DNA from: Umezawaea sp049997955
Lineage (GTDB): Bacteria; Actinomycetota; Actinomycetes; Mycobacteriales; Pseudonocardiaceae
Assembly (NCBI GenBank): GCA_049997955.1
Contig: JAEBDY010000005.1
Coordinates: 310,001 to 374,000 of the forward strand
DNA length: 64,000 nucleotides
Direction of reading: 5' to 3'
Position 1 is the stretch's first letter; every line of letters begins with the position of its first letter. Below are positions 23,998 to 31,855 of this stretch, in pieces. The position numbers and the translations under genes are program-made. The notes under the pieces were generated by a model that worked only from the letters and a program-made list of their open reading frames with translations, made no database searches and was not told where the DNA came from.

Positions 23998-25200
23998 ATG
24001 ACCACGATCCAGAAGCAGGCAGACAGCCCGATCGCCCACCTGACGGCCGAGGACGTCGAGAACCTCGGCAGGGAGCTGGACGCGTTGCGGGAGAAGGTGA
24101 TCGCCAGCCGCGGCGCGAGCGACGCCGCCTACATCCGCAAGGTGATCAAGACGCAGCGCGTGCTGGAGATGGGCGGCCGGGCCGTGCTGCTCGCCTCCCG
24201 CTTCCCCCCGGCGTGGTTCGTCGGCACCGCCGCCCTGTCGATCGCCAAGATCCTGGAGAACATGGAGATCGGCCACAACGTCATGCACGGCCAGTGGGAC
24301 TGGATGCGCGACCCGAAGATCCACTCCACCACCTGGGAGTGGGACCACGCCTCGCCCGCCGAGCAGTGGAAGCACTCGCACAACGAGCTGCACCACACAT
24401 ACACCAACGTCCTCGGCAAGGACAACGACCTCGGCTACGGCATCATGCGCGTCGACGAGGGCCAGCGGTGGTACCCGGCGCACCTCGGGCAGCCGCTGTG
24501 GAACCTGATCAACGCGATCTTCTTCCAGTACGGCATCGCCGCCTACGACCTGGAACTGGGCAAGAACCTCAGCAGCAAGGCCCGCCGCACGAACCCCGAC
24601 TTCAAGGCCCGCCTCGCCGCGACGCTGCGCAAGGTCCGCAAGCAGGCCACCAAGGACTACCTCGTCCACCCGCTCCTGTCCGGCCCGTCCGCTCCCACGA
24701 CGCTGGCCGCGAACCTCACGGCGAACCTCATCCGCAACCTGTGGACGCACTCGGTGATCATGTGCGGTCACTTCCCCGAGGGCGTCGAGACCTTCGAGCG
24801 CACGTCGATCGAGGGCGAGACCCGCGGCGAGTGGTACCTGCGGCAGATGCTCGGCTCGGCCAACATCAGCGGCGGACCGGCGATGCACGTCATGACCGGG
24901 AACCTGTCCTTCCAGATCGAGCACCACCTGTTCCCCGACCTCCCCAGCAACCGCTACCAGGAGATCGCGCCGGTCGTGCGGAACCTGTTCGAGCGCTACG
25001 GCCTGTCCTACACCAGCGGGTCCCTGCCCAAGCAGGTCGCCTCCGCGTGGCGGAAGGTCATCCGGCTGGCGCTGCCGAACGACTTCCGCGGCCGCGCCGC
25101 GAAGCACCAGGCCGCGACGACCGCCCGTCCGACGTCCGACCGCGCGGCGTCGCCGGGTCGTCGGCCCGAGCCGTCCAGGGTGGCGGTCGCCGGTTCCTGA
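23998..25200 (+). CDS. membrane fatty acid (acyl-CoA) desaturase, DesA3-like
   Basis: The 400-residue di-iron integral membrane desaturase has all histidine boxes: GHNVMHGQWD (H93, H97), HSHNELHHTYTN (H128, H132, H133) and QIEHHLFPDLPSN near residue 305. Hydrophobic segments lie around 65-85 and 165-185. Enzymes of this group introduce a delta-9 double bond into stearoyl-CoA. The C-terminal 30 residues are a charged, disordered-looking tail. Co-transcribed with the reductase. The convergent gene downstream is separated by a hairpin. Confidence 0.9.
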   Translation: MTTIQKQADSPIAHLTAEDVENLGRELDALREKVIASRGASDAAYIRKVIKTQRVLEMGGRAVLLASRFPPAWFVGTAALSIAKILENMEIGHNVMHGQWDWMRDPKIHSTTWEWDHASPAEQWKHSHNELHHTYTNVLGKDNDLGYGIMRVDEGQRWYPAHLGQPLWNLINAIFFQYGIAAYDLELGKNLSSKARRTNPDFKARLAATLRKVRKQATKDYLVHPLLSGPSAPTTLAANLTANLIRNLWTHSVIMCGHFPEGVETFERTSIEGETRGEWYLRQMLGSANISGGPAMHVMTGNLSFQIEHHLFPDLPSNRYQEIAPVVRNLFERYGLSYTSGSLPKQVASAWRKVIRLALPNDFRGRAAKHQAATTARPTSDRAASPGRRPEPSRVAVAGS

Positions 25201-25221
25201 TCGCCGGAGCGCCGCTCGAAC

Positions 25222-25239
25222 CCGGCCGTGCGAGGCCGG
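25222..25239. terminator. hairpin between convergent desaturase and GGDEF/EAL genes
   Basis: CCGGCC (25222-25227) and GGCCGG (25234-25239) form a 6-bp stem with a 6-base loop, 21 bases after the desaturase stop. The 165-base convergent gap holds no gene. Confidence 0.4.
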
Positions 25240-25365
25240 ACGGCGGTGTGCGCCGACCACCAGGACGGCGGGGCCCGGTTCACCGGCAGCGGTCCGGGCT
25301 GCCGGAGGTCGCGGAGCGCGGGATCGGTGATCAGGCCGGTGGCCCGCACCGGTCGTCACCCCCGC

Positions 25366-28152
25366 TCAGAACCGCCGATCGAGGTCGGGAGCCGCGGCCG
25401 GGCGGCCGAGGTGGTAGCCCTGGGCCTGGTCGCAGTCCAGGCGTCGCAGGATGTCCAGCTGGAGCGCGTGCTCGACCCCTTCGGCGACCACGGTGAGGTC
25501 GACGGCGTGGGCCATGGCGATGACGCTGGTGACGATGGCCTCCGCGTCGTCGGACTTGCCGAGTCCCGCGGTGAACGACTGGTCGATCTTGAGGATGTCC
25601 AGGGGGAGCGTCAGCAGTTGGGCGAGCGAGGAGTACCCGGTGCCGAAGTCGTCGATGGCGAGCCGGACGCCGAGCCCGCGCAGGGCCGCGAGGGTGCGGG
25701 CGGCGATGGTGGGATCGCGCATCAGCGCGCTCTCGGTGATCTCCAGGCACAGGGCGCTCGGAGGCAGTCCACTCGTGCCGATCGCCTCCCGCACGGTGGG
25801 CACGAGGTGGGGGTCGTCGAGTTGGCGCGCGGACAGGTTCACGCTGAGCTGGAGGTCGGGGTGGTGGTCGTGCCGAAGCGCGACGATCCCCTTGGTCGCG
25901 AGGCGGAGCATGTGGACGCCGATGATGTTGATCAGATCGCTCTCCTCGGCGAGCCCGATGAACTCGCCGGGGGAGATGAGGCCGTAGCGGGGGTGCGTCC
26001 AGCGCAGCAGGCCCTCGACCATGGTGGTGCGGCCCGAGCGGAGGTCGACGATCGGCTGGTAGGCCAGCCACAGCTGGGCGTTGCGGGGGGCTTCGCGCAG
26101 GTCCTGTTCCAGCCGCAGCCGCCGCTGGGTGCGTTCCCGCAGGTCGACGTCGAAGAACGCGTGGCGTCCACGGCCCTGCGTCTTGGCCTCGTACATCGCC
26201 AGGTCGGCGTCGCGGAGCAGGTCCGCGCCGTCACGGGGGTCGTCCTGGTCCGCGATCACGATGCCGACGCTGGCGTCGATGTGCAGGTTCCGGCCGTCGA
26301 CGGAGATCGGCCTGTTCAGCTCGACGCGGATGTGCTCGACGAGCGCCGTCGCGTCGTCCGGACTGGTGGTCCCGTAGGCGATCACCGCGAACTCGTCGCC
26401 GCCGAGCCTGCCGACCACGTCGCCGCGGCGCACGCTGCGGCTCAGCCGCGTGCCCAGGACCTGGAGCACCTTGTCGCCCGCGCTGTGGCCGAGCGAGTCA
26501 TTGATGATCTTGAACTTGTCGAGGTCGATGAACAGCACGGCCGTCCGGCCCGAACGGTGGCGCCGTGCGGTCCCGCTGAGCCGGTCGATGATCACCGTCC
26601 TGTTGAACAGCCCGGTCAGCGCGTCGTGGGTCGCCTCGTGCTCCAGCCGCCCGTCGATCATCCGGCGTTCGGTGATGTCGGTGAAGGACACGACCACGGC
26701 CCACGGCCCGTCGCCCCCGGAGGTGATGGCGCGGCAGCTCAGCGACACCCAGATGTGGGACCCGTCCGGCTTGCCGACGCGGATGATCCGCCCGTTCTGC
26801 GGTCGCCCGGTGAGCCGCGTGACGACCGAGGGGTAGTTCGCGATCGGGATGCGCGCGCCGGTCTCGTCGTAGAAGTCGGCCATGGTGGTCGGCACTCCGA
26901 CGACGTCCTGCTCGCGGACCCCGATGATGCGCTCGGCCGCGGGGTTGACCGATTCGATCAGCCCGGTGGGCCCGATCACGATGACGCCCTCGTCGAGCGC
27001 GGCCACCACCGCGGTGAAGTGCTGTTCGGCACGCCTGCGCGCGGTCTCGTCCGCGCAGATGATCACGTACCCGTCGTTCATCCGGGCCACCGACACGCGG
27101 ACCGCGAGCACGCCGCCGCCCGAGCTGCGGTGGACGGCCTGCACCACGCCGCCCGCCTCCAGGACGGCCTCGGGATCCAGCGGCGCGCCGATCAGGACGT
27201 GGATCGGCTGCCCCAGCGCCTCGCTCGCCGGGTAGCCGTACACGGCCTCCGCGGTCGGGTTCCAGCTGGTCACCAGCCCCTCGGCGGTGGTCGCGACCAG
27301 CGCGTCGCTGACGTGGGCGACCAGCGCGGCCTGGTAGCGCAGGGCCGCCGCGACCGCCTTCTGGTCCGTCACGTCCCGCATGATCACCTGGAACGCGGGC
27401 CGACCCTCCCAGGTGGTGCGCACGGACACCGACTCGATGTCGAGGGTGCCGCCGTCCGATCGCTTGAGGACGGCCTCAGCCGGGTCGCTCGTGGCGCCCG
27501 GCACGCCTAAGTCGGAGATGCGGTCGAGCATCGGGACGACCGAGTCGGGGTGGACGAAGTCGGTGATCGGCCGGTTCAGGATCTCGGAGGTGGAACCGGC
27601 CCTGGTGAACCGGACCGCCGCCGGGTTCGCGTAGACCACCTGCCCCGCTTCGTGCACGACGATCGCCTCGGGGGACAGCTCCACCAGCAGCCGGTACCGG
27701 TCGGCCAGGTCGGTGAGCGCTTGCTGCTGGTGGTGCCGGTCGGTCACGTCGGTCGCGATGCCGACCAGCCGCCTGCCCGCGGGTCGCGCCGAGACGCGGG
27801 CCCGGAACCGGATCCAGCGGACGTCCCCGCCGGGGACCTCGCAGGGCTGTTCGAGTTCGAAGTCCTCCCACACCGGAGCCGCCTCCGCCGCGACGGTCAG
27901 CGGAGCGATCAGTTCGGACAGACGTGCCTCCACCAGGTGGTCTTCCGCGCCGCCCACGCCCACCATCTCGTCGAGACCGGACATCCACCTGACGGTCCCG
28001 GTGGCGAAGTCGAACCACCACACCACGGCCTGCCCGGCCGACAGCGCGAGCTCGACCACCAGTTCGCGGTCGGATCCGACGTCGCCCATGAGTTCCTTCA
28101 CGTCGTGGCTCCCGGGCCCGCTGTTCCGTCCGGTCGGCGGTGGTGTTGGCAT
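25366..28152 (-). CDS. multi-PAS GGDEF-EAL cyclic-di-GMP protein
   Basis: The 928-residue protein has about four PAS domains (roughly 30-140, 150-265, 275-370 and 380-495). A GGDEF domain follows, with intact GGDEF at 584-588 and inhibitory I-site RRGD at 575-578. The EAL-type domain (about 685-925) has signature EGLLRW at 713-718 instead of EALLRW, but its other catalytic residues look present (NLSARQL, EITESALM, DDFGTGYSSL, VVAEGVE). It has no membrane segment, so it is a cytosolic sensor. It may both make and degrade c-di-GMP, with phosphodiesterase activity less sure. The start ATG follows AGGACTCC. The PAS domains probably sense redox, light or ligand. Confidence 0.92.
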   Translation of the reverse strand: MPTPPPTGRNSGPGSHDVKELMGDVGSDRELVVELALSAGQAVVWWFDFATGTVRWMSGLDEMVGVGGAEDHLVEARLSELIAPLTVAAEAAPVWEDFELEQPCEVPGGDVRWIRFRARVSARPAGRRLVGIATDVTDRHHQQQALTDLADRYRLLVELSPEAIVVHEAGQVVYANPAAVRFTRAGSTSEILNRPITDFVHPDSVVPMLDRISDLGVPGATSDPAEAVLKRSDGGTLDIESVSVRTTWEGRPAFQVIMRDVTDQKAVAAALRYQAALVAHVSDALVATTAEGLVTSWNPTAEAVYGYPASEALGQPIHVLIGAPLDPEAVLEAGGVVQAVHRSSGGGVLAVRVSVARMNDGYVIICADETARRRAEQHFTAVVAALDEGVIVIGPTGLIESVNPAAERIIGVREQDVVGVPTTMADFYDETGARIPIANYPSVVTRLTGRPQNGRIIRVGKPDGSHIWVSLSCRAITSGGDGPWAVVVSFTDITERRMIDGRLEHEATHDALTGLFNRTVIIDRLSGTARRHRSGRTAVLFIDLDKFKIINDSLGHSAGDKVLQVLGTRLSRSVRRGDVVGRLGGDEFAVIAYGTTSPDDATALVEHIRVELNRPISVDGRNLHIDASVGIVIADQDDPRDGADLLRDADLAMYEAKTQGRGRHAFFDVDLRERTQRRLRLEQDLREAPRNAQLWLAYQPIVDLRSGRTTMVEGLLRWTHPRYGLISPGEFIGLAEESDLINIIGVHMLRLATKGIVALRHDHHPDLQLSVNLSARQLDDPHLVPTVREAIGTSGLPPSALCLEITESALMRDPTIAARTLAALRGLGVRLAIDDFGTGYSSLAQLLTLPLDILKIDQSFTAGLGKSDDAEAIVTSVIAMAHAVDLTVVAEGVEHALQLDILRRLDCDQAQGYHLGRPAAAPDLDRRF

Positions 28153-28199
28153 CGTGGAGTCCTACTACATCGGTCGCGCAAAACCCACCCATCTGCGGC

Positions 28200-28219
28200 A
28201 CACACGGTGTGTCGTTATA
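28200..28219 (-). promoter_or_regulatory. palindrome next to a -10 element of the GGDEF/EAL gene
   Basis: ACACACGGTGTGT (28200-28212) is a perfect 13-base palindrome. Directly beside it, TATAAC (28219-28214 on the minus strand) is a good -10 box pointing toward the GGDEF/EAL gene whose start is about 60 bases away. A protein bound here would sit at the transcription start, as a repressor would. The binding protein is unknown. Confidence 0.4.
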
Positions 28220-28278
28220 GCGGGTCCACGTTACGGGTGGCGGCGAGGGTCGGCATCCGGGTGATCCACCGGGAACAG

Positions 28279-28289
28279 TCCACTGTGGA
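28279..28289. repeat. TCCACTGTGGA palindrome
   Basis: A perfect copy of the dispersed palindrome, here in the gap between the GGDEF/EAL and ketosynthase genes. Confidence 0.55.
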
Positions 28290-28550
28290 ACGGCGGACCG
28301 CGGCGCCAGGTGGGCGGCGTCGGACCGTGCTCGGAATGCGGCCTACGCAAGGGCCGGCACCGTTACCATCGGGTGTGTTGGCGGTGGAAACGGTGCGTCG
28401 CGGCGCATCCGGGTGGCGTCTTGCGGTGCACGCCACTGGCGGGCCGCCGGCCAACACGAGTCCACACGGCTGACGGTACTCCGTTCGGCGGATCGACCGC
28501 CACGGTTCCACGTCGGTGGTGTCGGCCCTCTAGTCGGGAGGGGAGCGGTG

Positions 28551-29711
28551 ATGGTTGCGCGAGGTGTGGGGATTTGCGGGATCGGTGTCGTCAGCGGGTA
28601 CGGGTGGGGACGTGAACCGCTGTGGGACGGCCTGATGAGCGGCAAGCCCGCCGCCGCGGTGGTGCCGGGGCTCGGGAGGACGCCGGGTGACGCGGTGTGG
28701 GCGGCGCGGGTGGCCGAGGGCGGTGATCCGAAGGACGGACCCAGCCGGTTCGCCAGAGCCATGCGCGCGGCCGCGCGGGAGGCGATCCAGGACGCGGGCG
28801 ACCGCGGCTGGAGTCCGGGGCGGAGGGTCGGCCTGCTGCACGCGGTCGTGCTGGGGGAGGTCGACCTGTGGCGCGACTTCTACACCACGCGCGGCGGCGA
28901 GCTGTCGGTGCGGGAGTACCTGGCGCTGATGCCGTCCACCCCGATGTCCGCGTTCATGCAGGAGTTCGGCTTCCACGGTCCGGCGATGAGCGTGTCCGCT
29001 ATGTGCGCCTCCGGCAACGCCGGTCTGATCACCGCGAAGTCCTGGCTGGACGCCGGCCTCGTCGACGACGTGGTGTTCGTGGCCACGGACCTGTCGCTCA
29101 CCCCGGAGAACGTGTCCCACTTCGTCCGGCTCGGCGTCGCGATCGTCGACGCCGAGCCGCTGGACGCGTGCCGACCGTTCCAGCAGGGCAGCAGGGGCTT
29201 CGTCATGGGGGAGGCCTCGGTGTCCTTCGTGCTGTCCCGGCGGGCGGGCCGGCCCTACGCGTACGCGCTCGGCGGGTCCATGTCGCACGACGCGTACCAC
29301 GTGACCTCGATCGATCCCGGTCTTGAGCAGGTGACGGCCTGCTTCCAGGACGCGCTGGCCAACGCCGGGGTGCCCGCTTCCGCCGTGCGCTACCTCAACG
29401 CCCACGGTCCCGGCACGGCGCAGTGCGACCGCGCCGAGGCGGCGGTGCTGGACCGGCTGTTCCCGGCGGACACCGAGGTCTTCTCGGTGAAACCGCTGAC
29501 CGGCCACTGCCAGGGCGCGGCGTCCGCGGTCGAGGTGGCGGTGACCGCGTTGGGCTACGACCGCGGCACGCTCCCCGCGCCGCCGACAGTCGCTCCCGGA
29601 CACCCGCGGCTCCTGAACGGACCCTCGCCGGTCAGCGGGGGCATCACGGTCAAGTCCTCCCTCGGCATGGGCGGCCACAACTCCGTCATCGTGCTCGCGC
29701 CACCGGCGTGA
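28551..29711 (+). CDS. stand-alone beta-ketoacyl synthase (FabF/KAS-II-like)
   Basis: The 386-residue thiolase-fold condensing enzyme has the catalytic triad in place: C152 in SAMCASGNAG, H285 in NAHGPGTAQCD and H319 in KPLTGHCQGAAS, with K314 just before. The sequence diverges from housekeeping FabF (DTACASG becomes SAMCASG, HGTGT becomes HGPGT). No acyl carrier protein, acyltransferase or reductase gene lies beside it, so it is neither a fatty-acid operon member nor part of a visible polyketide cluster. It could condense a special acyl chain using a carrier encoded elsewhere. ATG 28551 follows GGGAGGGGAGCG; GTG at 28548 is possible. Confidence 0.85.
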   Translation: MVARGVGICGIGVVSGYGWGREPLWDGLMSGKPAAAVVPGLGRTPGDAVWAARVAEGGDPKDGPSRFARAMRAAAREAIQDAGDRGWSPGRRVGLLHAVVLGEVDLWRDFYTTRGGELSVREYLALMPSTPMSAFMQEFGFHGPAMSVSAMCASGNAGLITAKSWLDAGLVDDVVFVATDLSLTPENVSHFVRLGVAIVDAEPLDACRPFQQGSRGFVMGEASVSFVLSRRAGRPYAYALGGSMSHDAYHVTSIDPGLEQVTACFQDALANAGVPASAVRYLNAHGPGTAQCDRAEAAVLDRLFPADTEVFSVKPLTGHCQGAASAVEVAVTALGYDRGTLPAPPTVAPGHPRLLNGPSPVSGGITVKSSLGMGGHNSVIVLAPPA

Positions 29712-29715
29712 CCCG

Positions 29716-29773
29716 GTCCTCCGCGCCGCTTCGAGCCGGCGGGCCGAGGGCCGCTCGCGGTGGCGCGGAGGAC
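29716..29773. terminator. bidirectional stem-loop between convergent genes
   Basis: GTCCTCCGCGCC (29716-29727) pairs perfectly with GGCGCGGAGGAC (29762-29773) over 12 bp; the 34-base loop can fold further. It starts four bases after the ketosynthase stop and faces the convergent amidohydrolase gene, so it can terminate both. Confidence 0.6.
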
Positions 29774-29813
29774 GGATCGGGTGGTCGCCCGCCCTGGATC
29801 GGTCCACAGGCCA

Positions 29814-29824
29814 TCCACGGTGGA
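29814..29824. repeat. TCCACGGTGGA palindrome
   Basis: A perfect copy (central base G) of the dispersed palindrome, in the gap between convergent genes, preceded by a half-site GTCCACAGG at 29802. Confidence 0.5.
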
Positions 29825-29877
29825 CGGTCGGGGCGCCTCCACCGCGTTCGACCTCCCGGAACCCGGTCCGGCCCCGG

Positions 29878-31233
29878 CTAGGTCCGGGGCTGCCGGACGC
29901 CCCGCCGCCAGACCTCCTTGATCGACAGGGTGTCGCCGATGGCCTTCGTCGGATCTCCGGCGACCAGCACCAGGTCCGCGCGCGCTCCGGGGGTGATGCG
30001 GCCGCGGTCGGAGAGGCCGAACCGGCGTGCGGGCACCGACGTGGCCGCGCGCAGCGCCGCGAGCGGGGTGAGACCTGCCCTGACCAGCAGTTGCATCTCG
30101 TGGTGGACGCTGGCGCCGTGCGCCATGCCGCCGAGTTCCGGCCACGCGACGGACACGTCGGTGCCCACCAGGATGTCGACGCCCGCGGCGTGCAGCGCCC
30201 CGACGGTCGCCAGGACCGCGTCGAAGTCACCCTGCGGGTACCTGTCGAGGCTGCCGTTGAGGGTCGCGAGCCACTCGGGGCTCAGCCTGGGGCCGACGCG
30301 CTGGTCGGCCGCGAGTTCGGCGCCGGTCCTGCCCATGATCGAGGCGTTGAGGCACAGGCACGCCGTGACGAACACCCCGGAGCGCACCACGGTGTCGACG
30401 ATCTCGGGCGTGTGCGGGCGGTCGATGAACAGGTGGGCCAGCCCGTCCACCCCGGCCGCGACGGCCTGCTCGGTCGCGGCGGCGGTCAGCGCGTGCGCGA
30501 CGGTGAGCTTGCCGAGCCGCCGCGCCTCGCGCACCGCGGCCCTGACCGTCGCGTCGCTCATCACGGGCAGGTTCGGCGCGCCGAGGACGTGCCCGTCCTC
30601 GATCATGATCTTGATGAAGTCGGAGCCCGCCCCGGCGCGCAGGCGGACCGCGGCGACGGCCTCCTCCGGCGTGGTGACCTCCGACTCGGCGGGGTTCGCC
30701 CCGGAGCCACCCTCGGGCGGCCCTTCGCCATCACCCCCGCCGGGAGGGCCGCCGTCGGGGACCAGTTCGCTGGGGTGGCCGCCCGGCGCGGTCAGGCCGA
30801 ACCCGGCTGAGCGGACGTCGGCCAGGTCGTCCCGGTCGGCGATCGACGCGCGCCCGCCCGCGTCGAACCCGCCCTGCATCTCCAGCTCGGTGGTGACCCC
30901 GAAGAGCAGCGCGTCGCGCAGGCCCTCCTCGGAGGTGTGCACGTGCGCGTCGATCAGCCCCGGCAGCAGAGTGGCGCCCGCGGCGTCGACGACGTGCGCG
31001 TTCGACGGCGGAGTGCCGGTGATCCCGACGATGGAGGCGCCCTCGACCAGGACGGTGTGCTGGTCGAGCACCCGCTCACCGTCGAAGATCCGCGCGTTGG
31101 TGATGGCCGTCGGGCCGGACGGGCGTTGCTCCTGGCCGCTGCCGGAGCACGCGCCGAGCAGGGGCGCCGAGCCCGCCGCGACCGCGGTGAGACCCGCCGA
31201 CCTCAGCACGGCACGACGATTGATGGGACACAT
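29878..31233 (-). CDS. Tat-exported lipoprotein amidohydrolase
   Basis: The 451-residue protein begins with a twin-arginine lipoprotein signal (NRRAVLRSAGL, lipobox LLGAC), so it folds inside and is anchored outside. The imidazolonepropionase-like amidohydrolase domain follows. LIDAHVHTSEEG supplies the HxH metal pair, DFIKIMIEDGHV the bridging lysine, AHALTAAAT and GLAHLFIDRP two metal histidines, and GTDVSVAWPELGG the aspartate. A Gly/Pro/Glu-rich insertion of about 35 residues lies after GLTAPGGHPSEL. The substrate is an unknown cyclic amide, peptide or lactone. Upstream lies an AT-rich, nested inverted repeat and a MarR gene in the same direction, which probably controls it. Confidence 0.87.
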   Translation of the reverse strand: MCPINRRAVLRSAGLTAVAAGSAPLLGACSGSGQEQRPSGPTAITNARIFDGERVLDQHTVLVEGASIVGITGTPPSNAHVVDAAGATLLPGLIDAHVHTSEEGLRDALLFGVTTELEMQGGFDAGGRASIADRDDLADVRSAGFGLTAPGGHPSELVPDGGPPGGGDGEGPPEGGSGANPAESEVTTPEEAVAAVRLRAGAGSDFIKIMIEDGHVLGAPNLPVMSDATVRAAVREARRLGKLTVAHALTAAATEQAVAAGVDGLAHLFIDRPHTPEIVDTVVRSGVFVTACLCLNASIMGRTGAELAADQRVGPRLSPEWLATLNGSLDRYPQGDFDAVLATVGALHAAGVDILVGTDVSVAWPELGGMAHGASVHHEMQLLVRAGLTPLAALRAATSVPARRFGLSDRGRITPGARADLVLVAGDPTKAIGDTLSIKEVWRRGVRQPRT

Positions 31234-31255
31234 CGCGGACAGCTCCCTCCGGGTG

Positions 31256-31324
31256 GTGCGACCTGCATATGCATGCATGTCGTCTACATGTGCAAAGTTA
31301 CATGCATTTATAGGCAGGTCGCAC
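31256..31324. promoter_or_regulatory. AT-rich nested operator region upstream of the amidohydrolase
   Basis: GTGCGACCTGC (31256-31266) and GCAGGTCGCAC (31314-31324) are perfect 11-bp outer arms. Inside them ATGCATGT (31273-31280) and ACATGCAT (31300-31307) are perfect 8-bp arms, with a third CATG-type site (ACATGTGCA, 31286-31294) between. The inside is AT-rich, a clear contrast to its surroundings. This looks like a promoter covered by multiple MarR-type half-sites, controlling the amidohydrolase 23 bases downstream. Confidence 0.6.
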
Positions 31325-31355
31325 TCATCCTGAGAGGAGTCTCAGCGTGGGGCCT

Positions 31356-31823
31356 TCAGTCCTTGGTGGCGTCGGCCGAGTCGGCGTACTTGACGATCAG
31401 CCGCGCGAGTTCGCGGCGCTCGCCCTCCGGCCAGTCGCGGGTGATGTGCTCGAAGGCCTGGCGCTGCTGCGAGCGGAAGCGGTCGCGGAGCGCGAAGCCC
31501 GCCTCGGTGAGCCGGAGGACCGCCCGCCGACCGTCCACCTGGGACGGTGCGCGGACGAGGTAGCCGTGGGAGATGCAGTCGCCGACCATCCTGCTGGCCA
31601 CGGACGGGTCGATCGCCAGGACGTCGGCCACGCCGCCGACGCTCATCTCCCCGTCGGCCTCGTCGACGACGTTCAGCACGAGGTTCCGGTTCAGGTCCTT
31701 GCGGTCGACCGGCGGATCGACCGGCACCTGCGCCGTGCGCCTGCGCAACCGGGCGAACGCGGGACCGACCGCGTCCAACGGGTCGGCGTCGGCGTCGTGC
31801 GAGGACTGGTGCTGGTTCGTCAC
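31356..31823 (-). CDS. MarR-family transcriptional regulator
   Basis: The 155-residue winged-helix regulator has a recognition region GEMSVGGVADVLAIDPSVAS and wing VDGRRAVLRLTEAG, flanked by the dimerisation helices typical of MarR. It starts with GTG 31823, 32 bases after the stop of the osmolyte-binding protein gene on the same strand, and precedes the amidohydrolase. It could thus be read through from the transporter operon. The nested operator just downstream makes the amidohydrolase its most likely target. Ligand unknown. Confidence 0.85.
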   Translation of the reverse strand: MTNQHQSSHDADADPLDAVGPAFARLRRRTAQVPVDPPVDRKDLNRNLVLNVVDEADGEMSVGGVADVLAIDPSVASRMVGDCISHGYLVRAPSQVDGRRAVLRLTEAGFALRDRFRSQQRQAFEHITRDWPEGERRELARLIVKYADSADATKD

Positions 31824-31855
31824 GGCCCGAGTTTAGGCAACGGTGACCAGGACGA

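Larger units (their letters stand above)
28153..28550. other. 398-base intergenic region between divergent genes
   Basis: No gene is supported here. It should hold the promoters of the GGDEF/EAL gene (leftward) and the ketosynthase gene (rightward). It contains the ACACACGGTGTGT palindrome next to a TATAAC -10 element and one copy of the TCCACTGTGGA palindrome. Confidence 0.6.

Noticed and set aside
28551..29711. Ketosynthase as the start of a polyketide or fatty-acid cluster
   Set aside because: No acyl carrier protein, acyltransferase, chain-length factor or reductase lies within several kilobases on either side.
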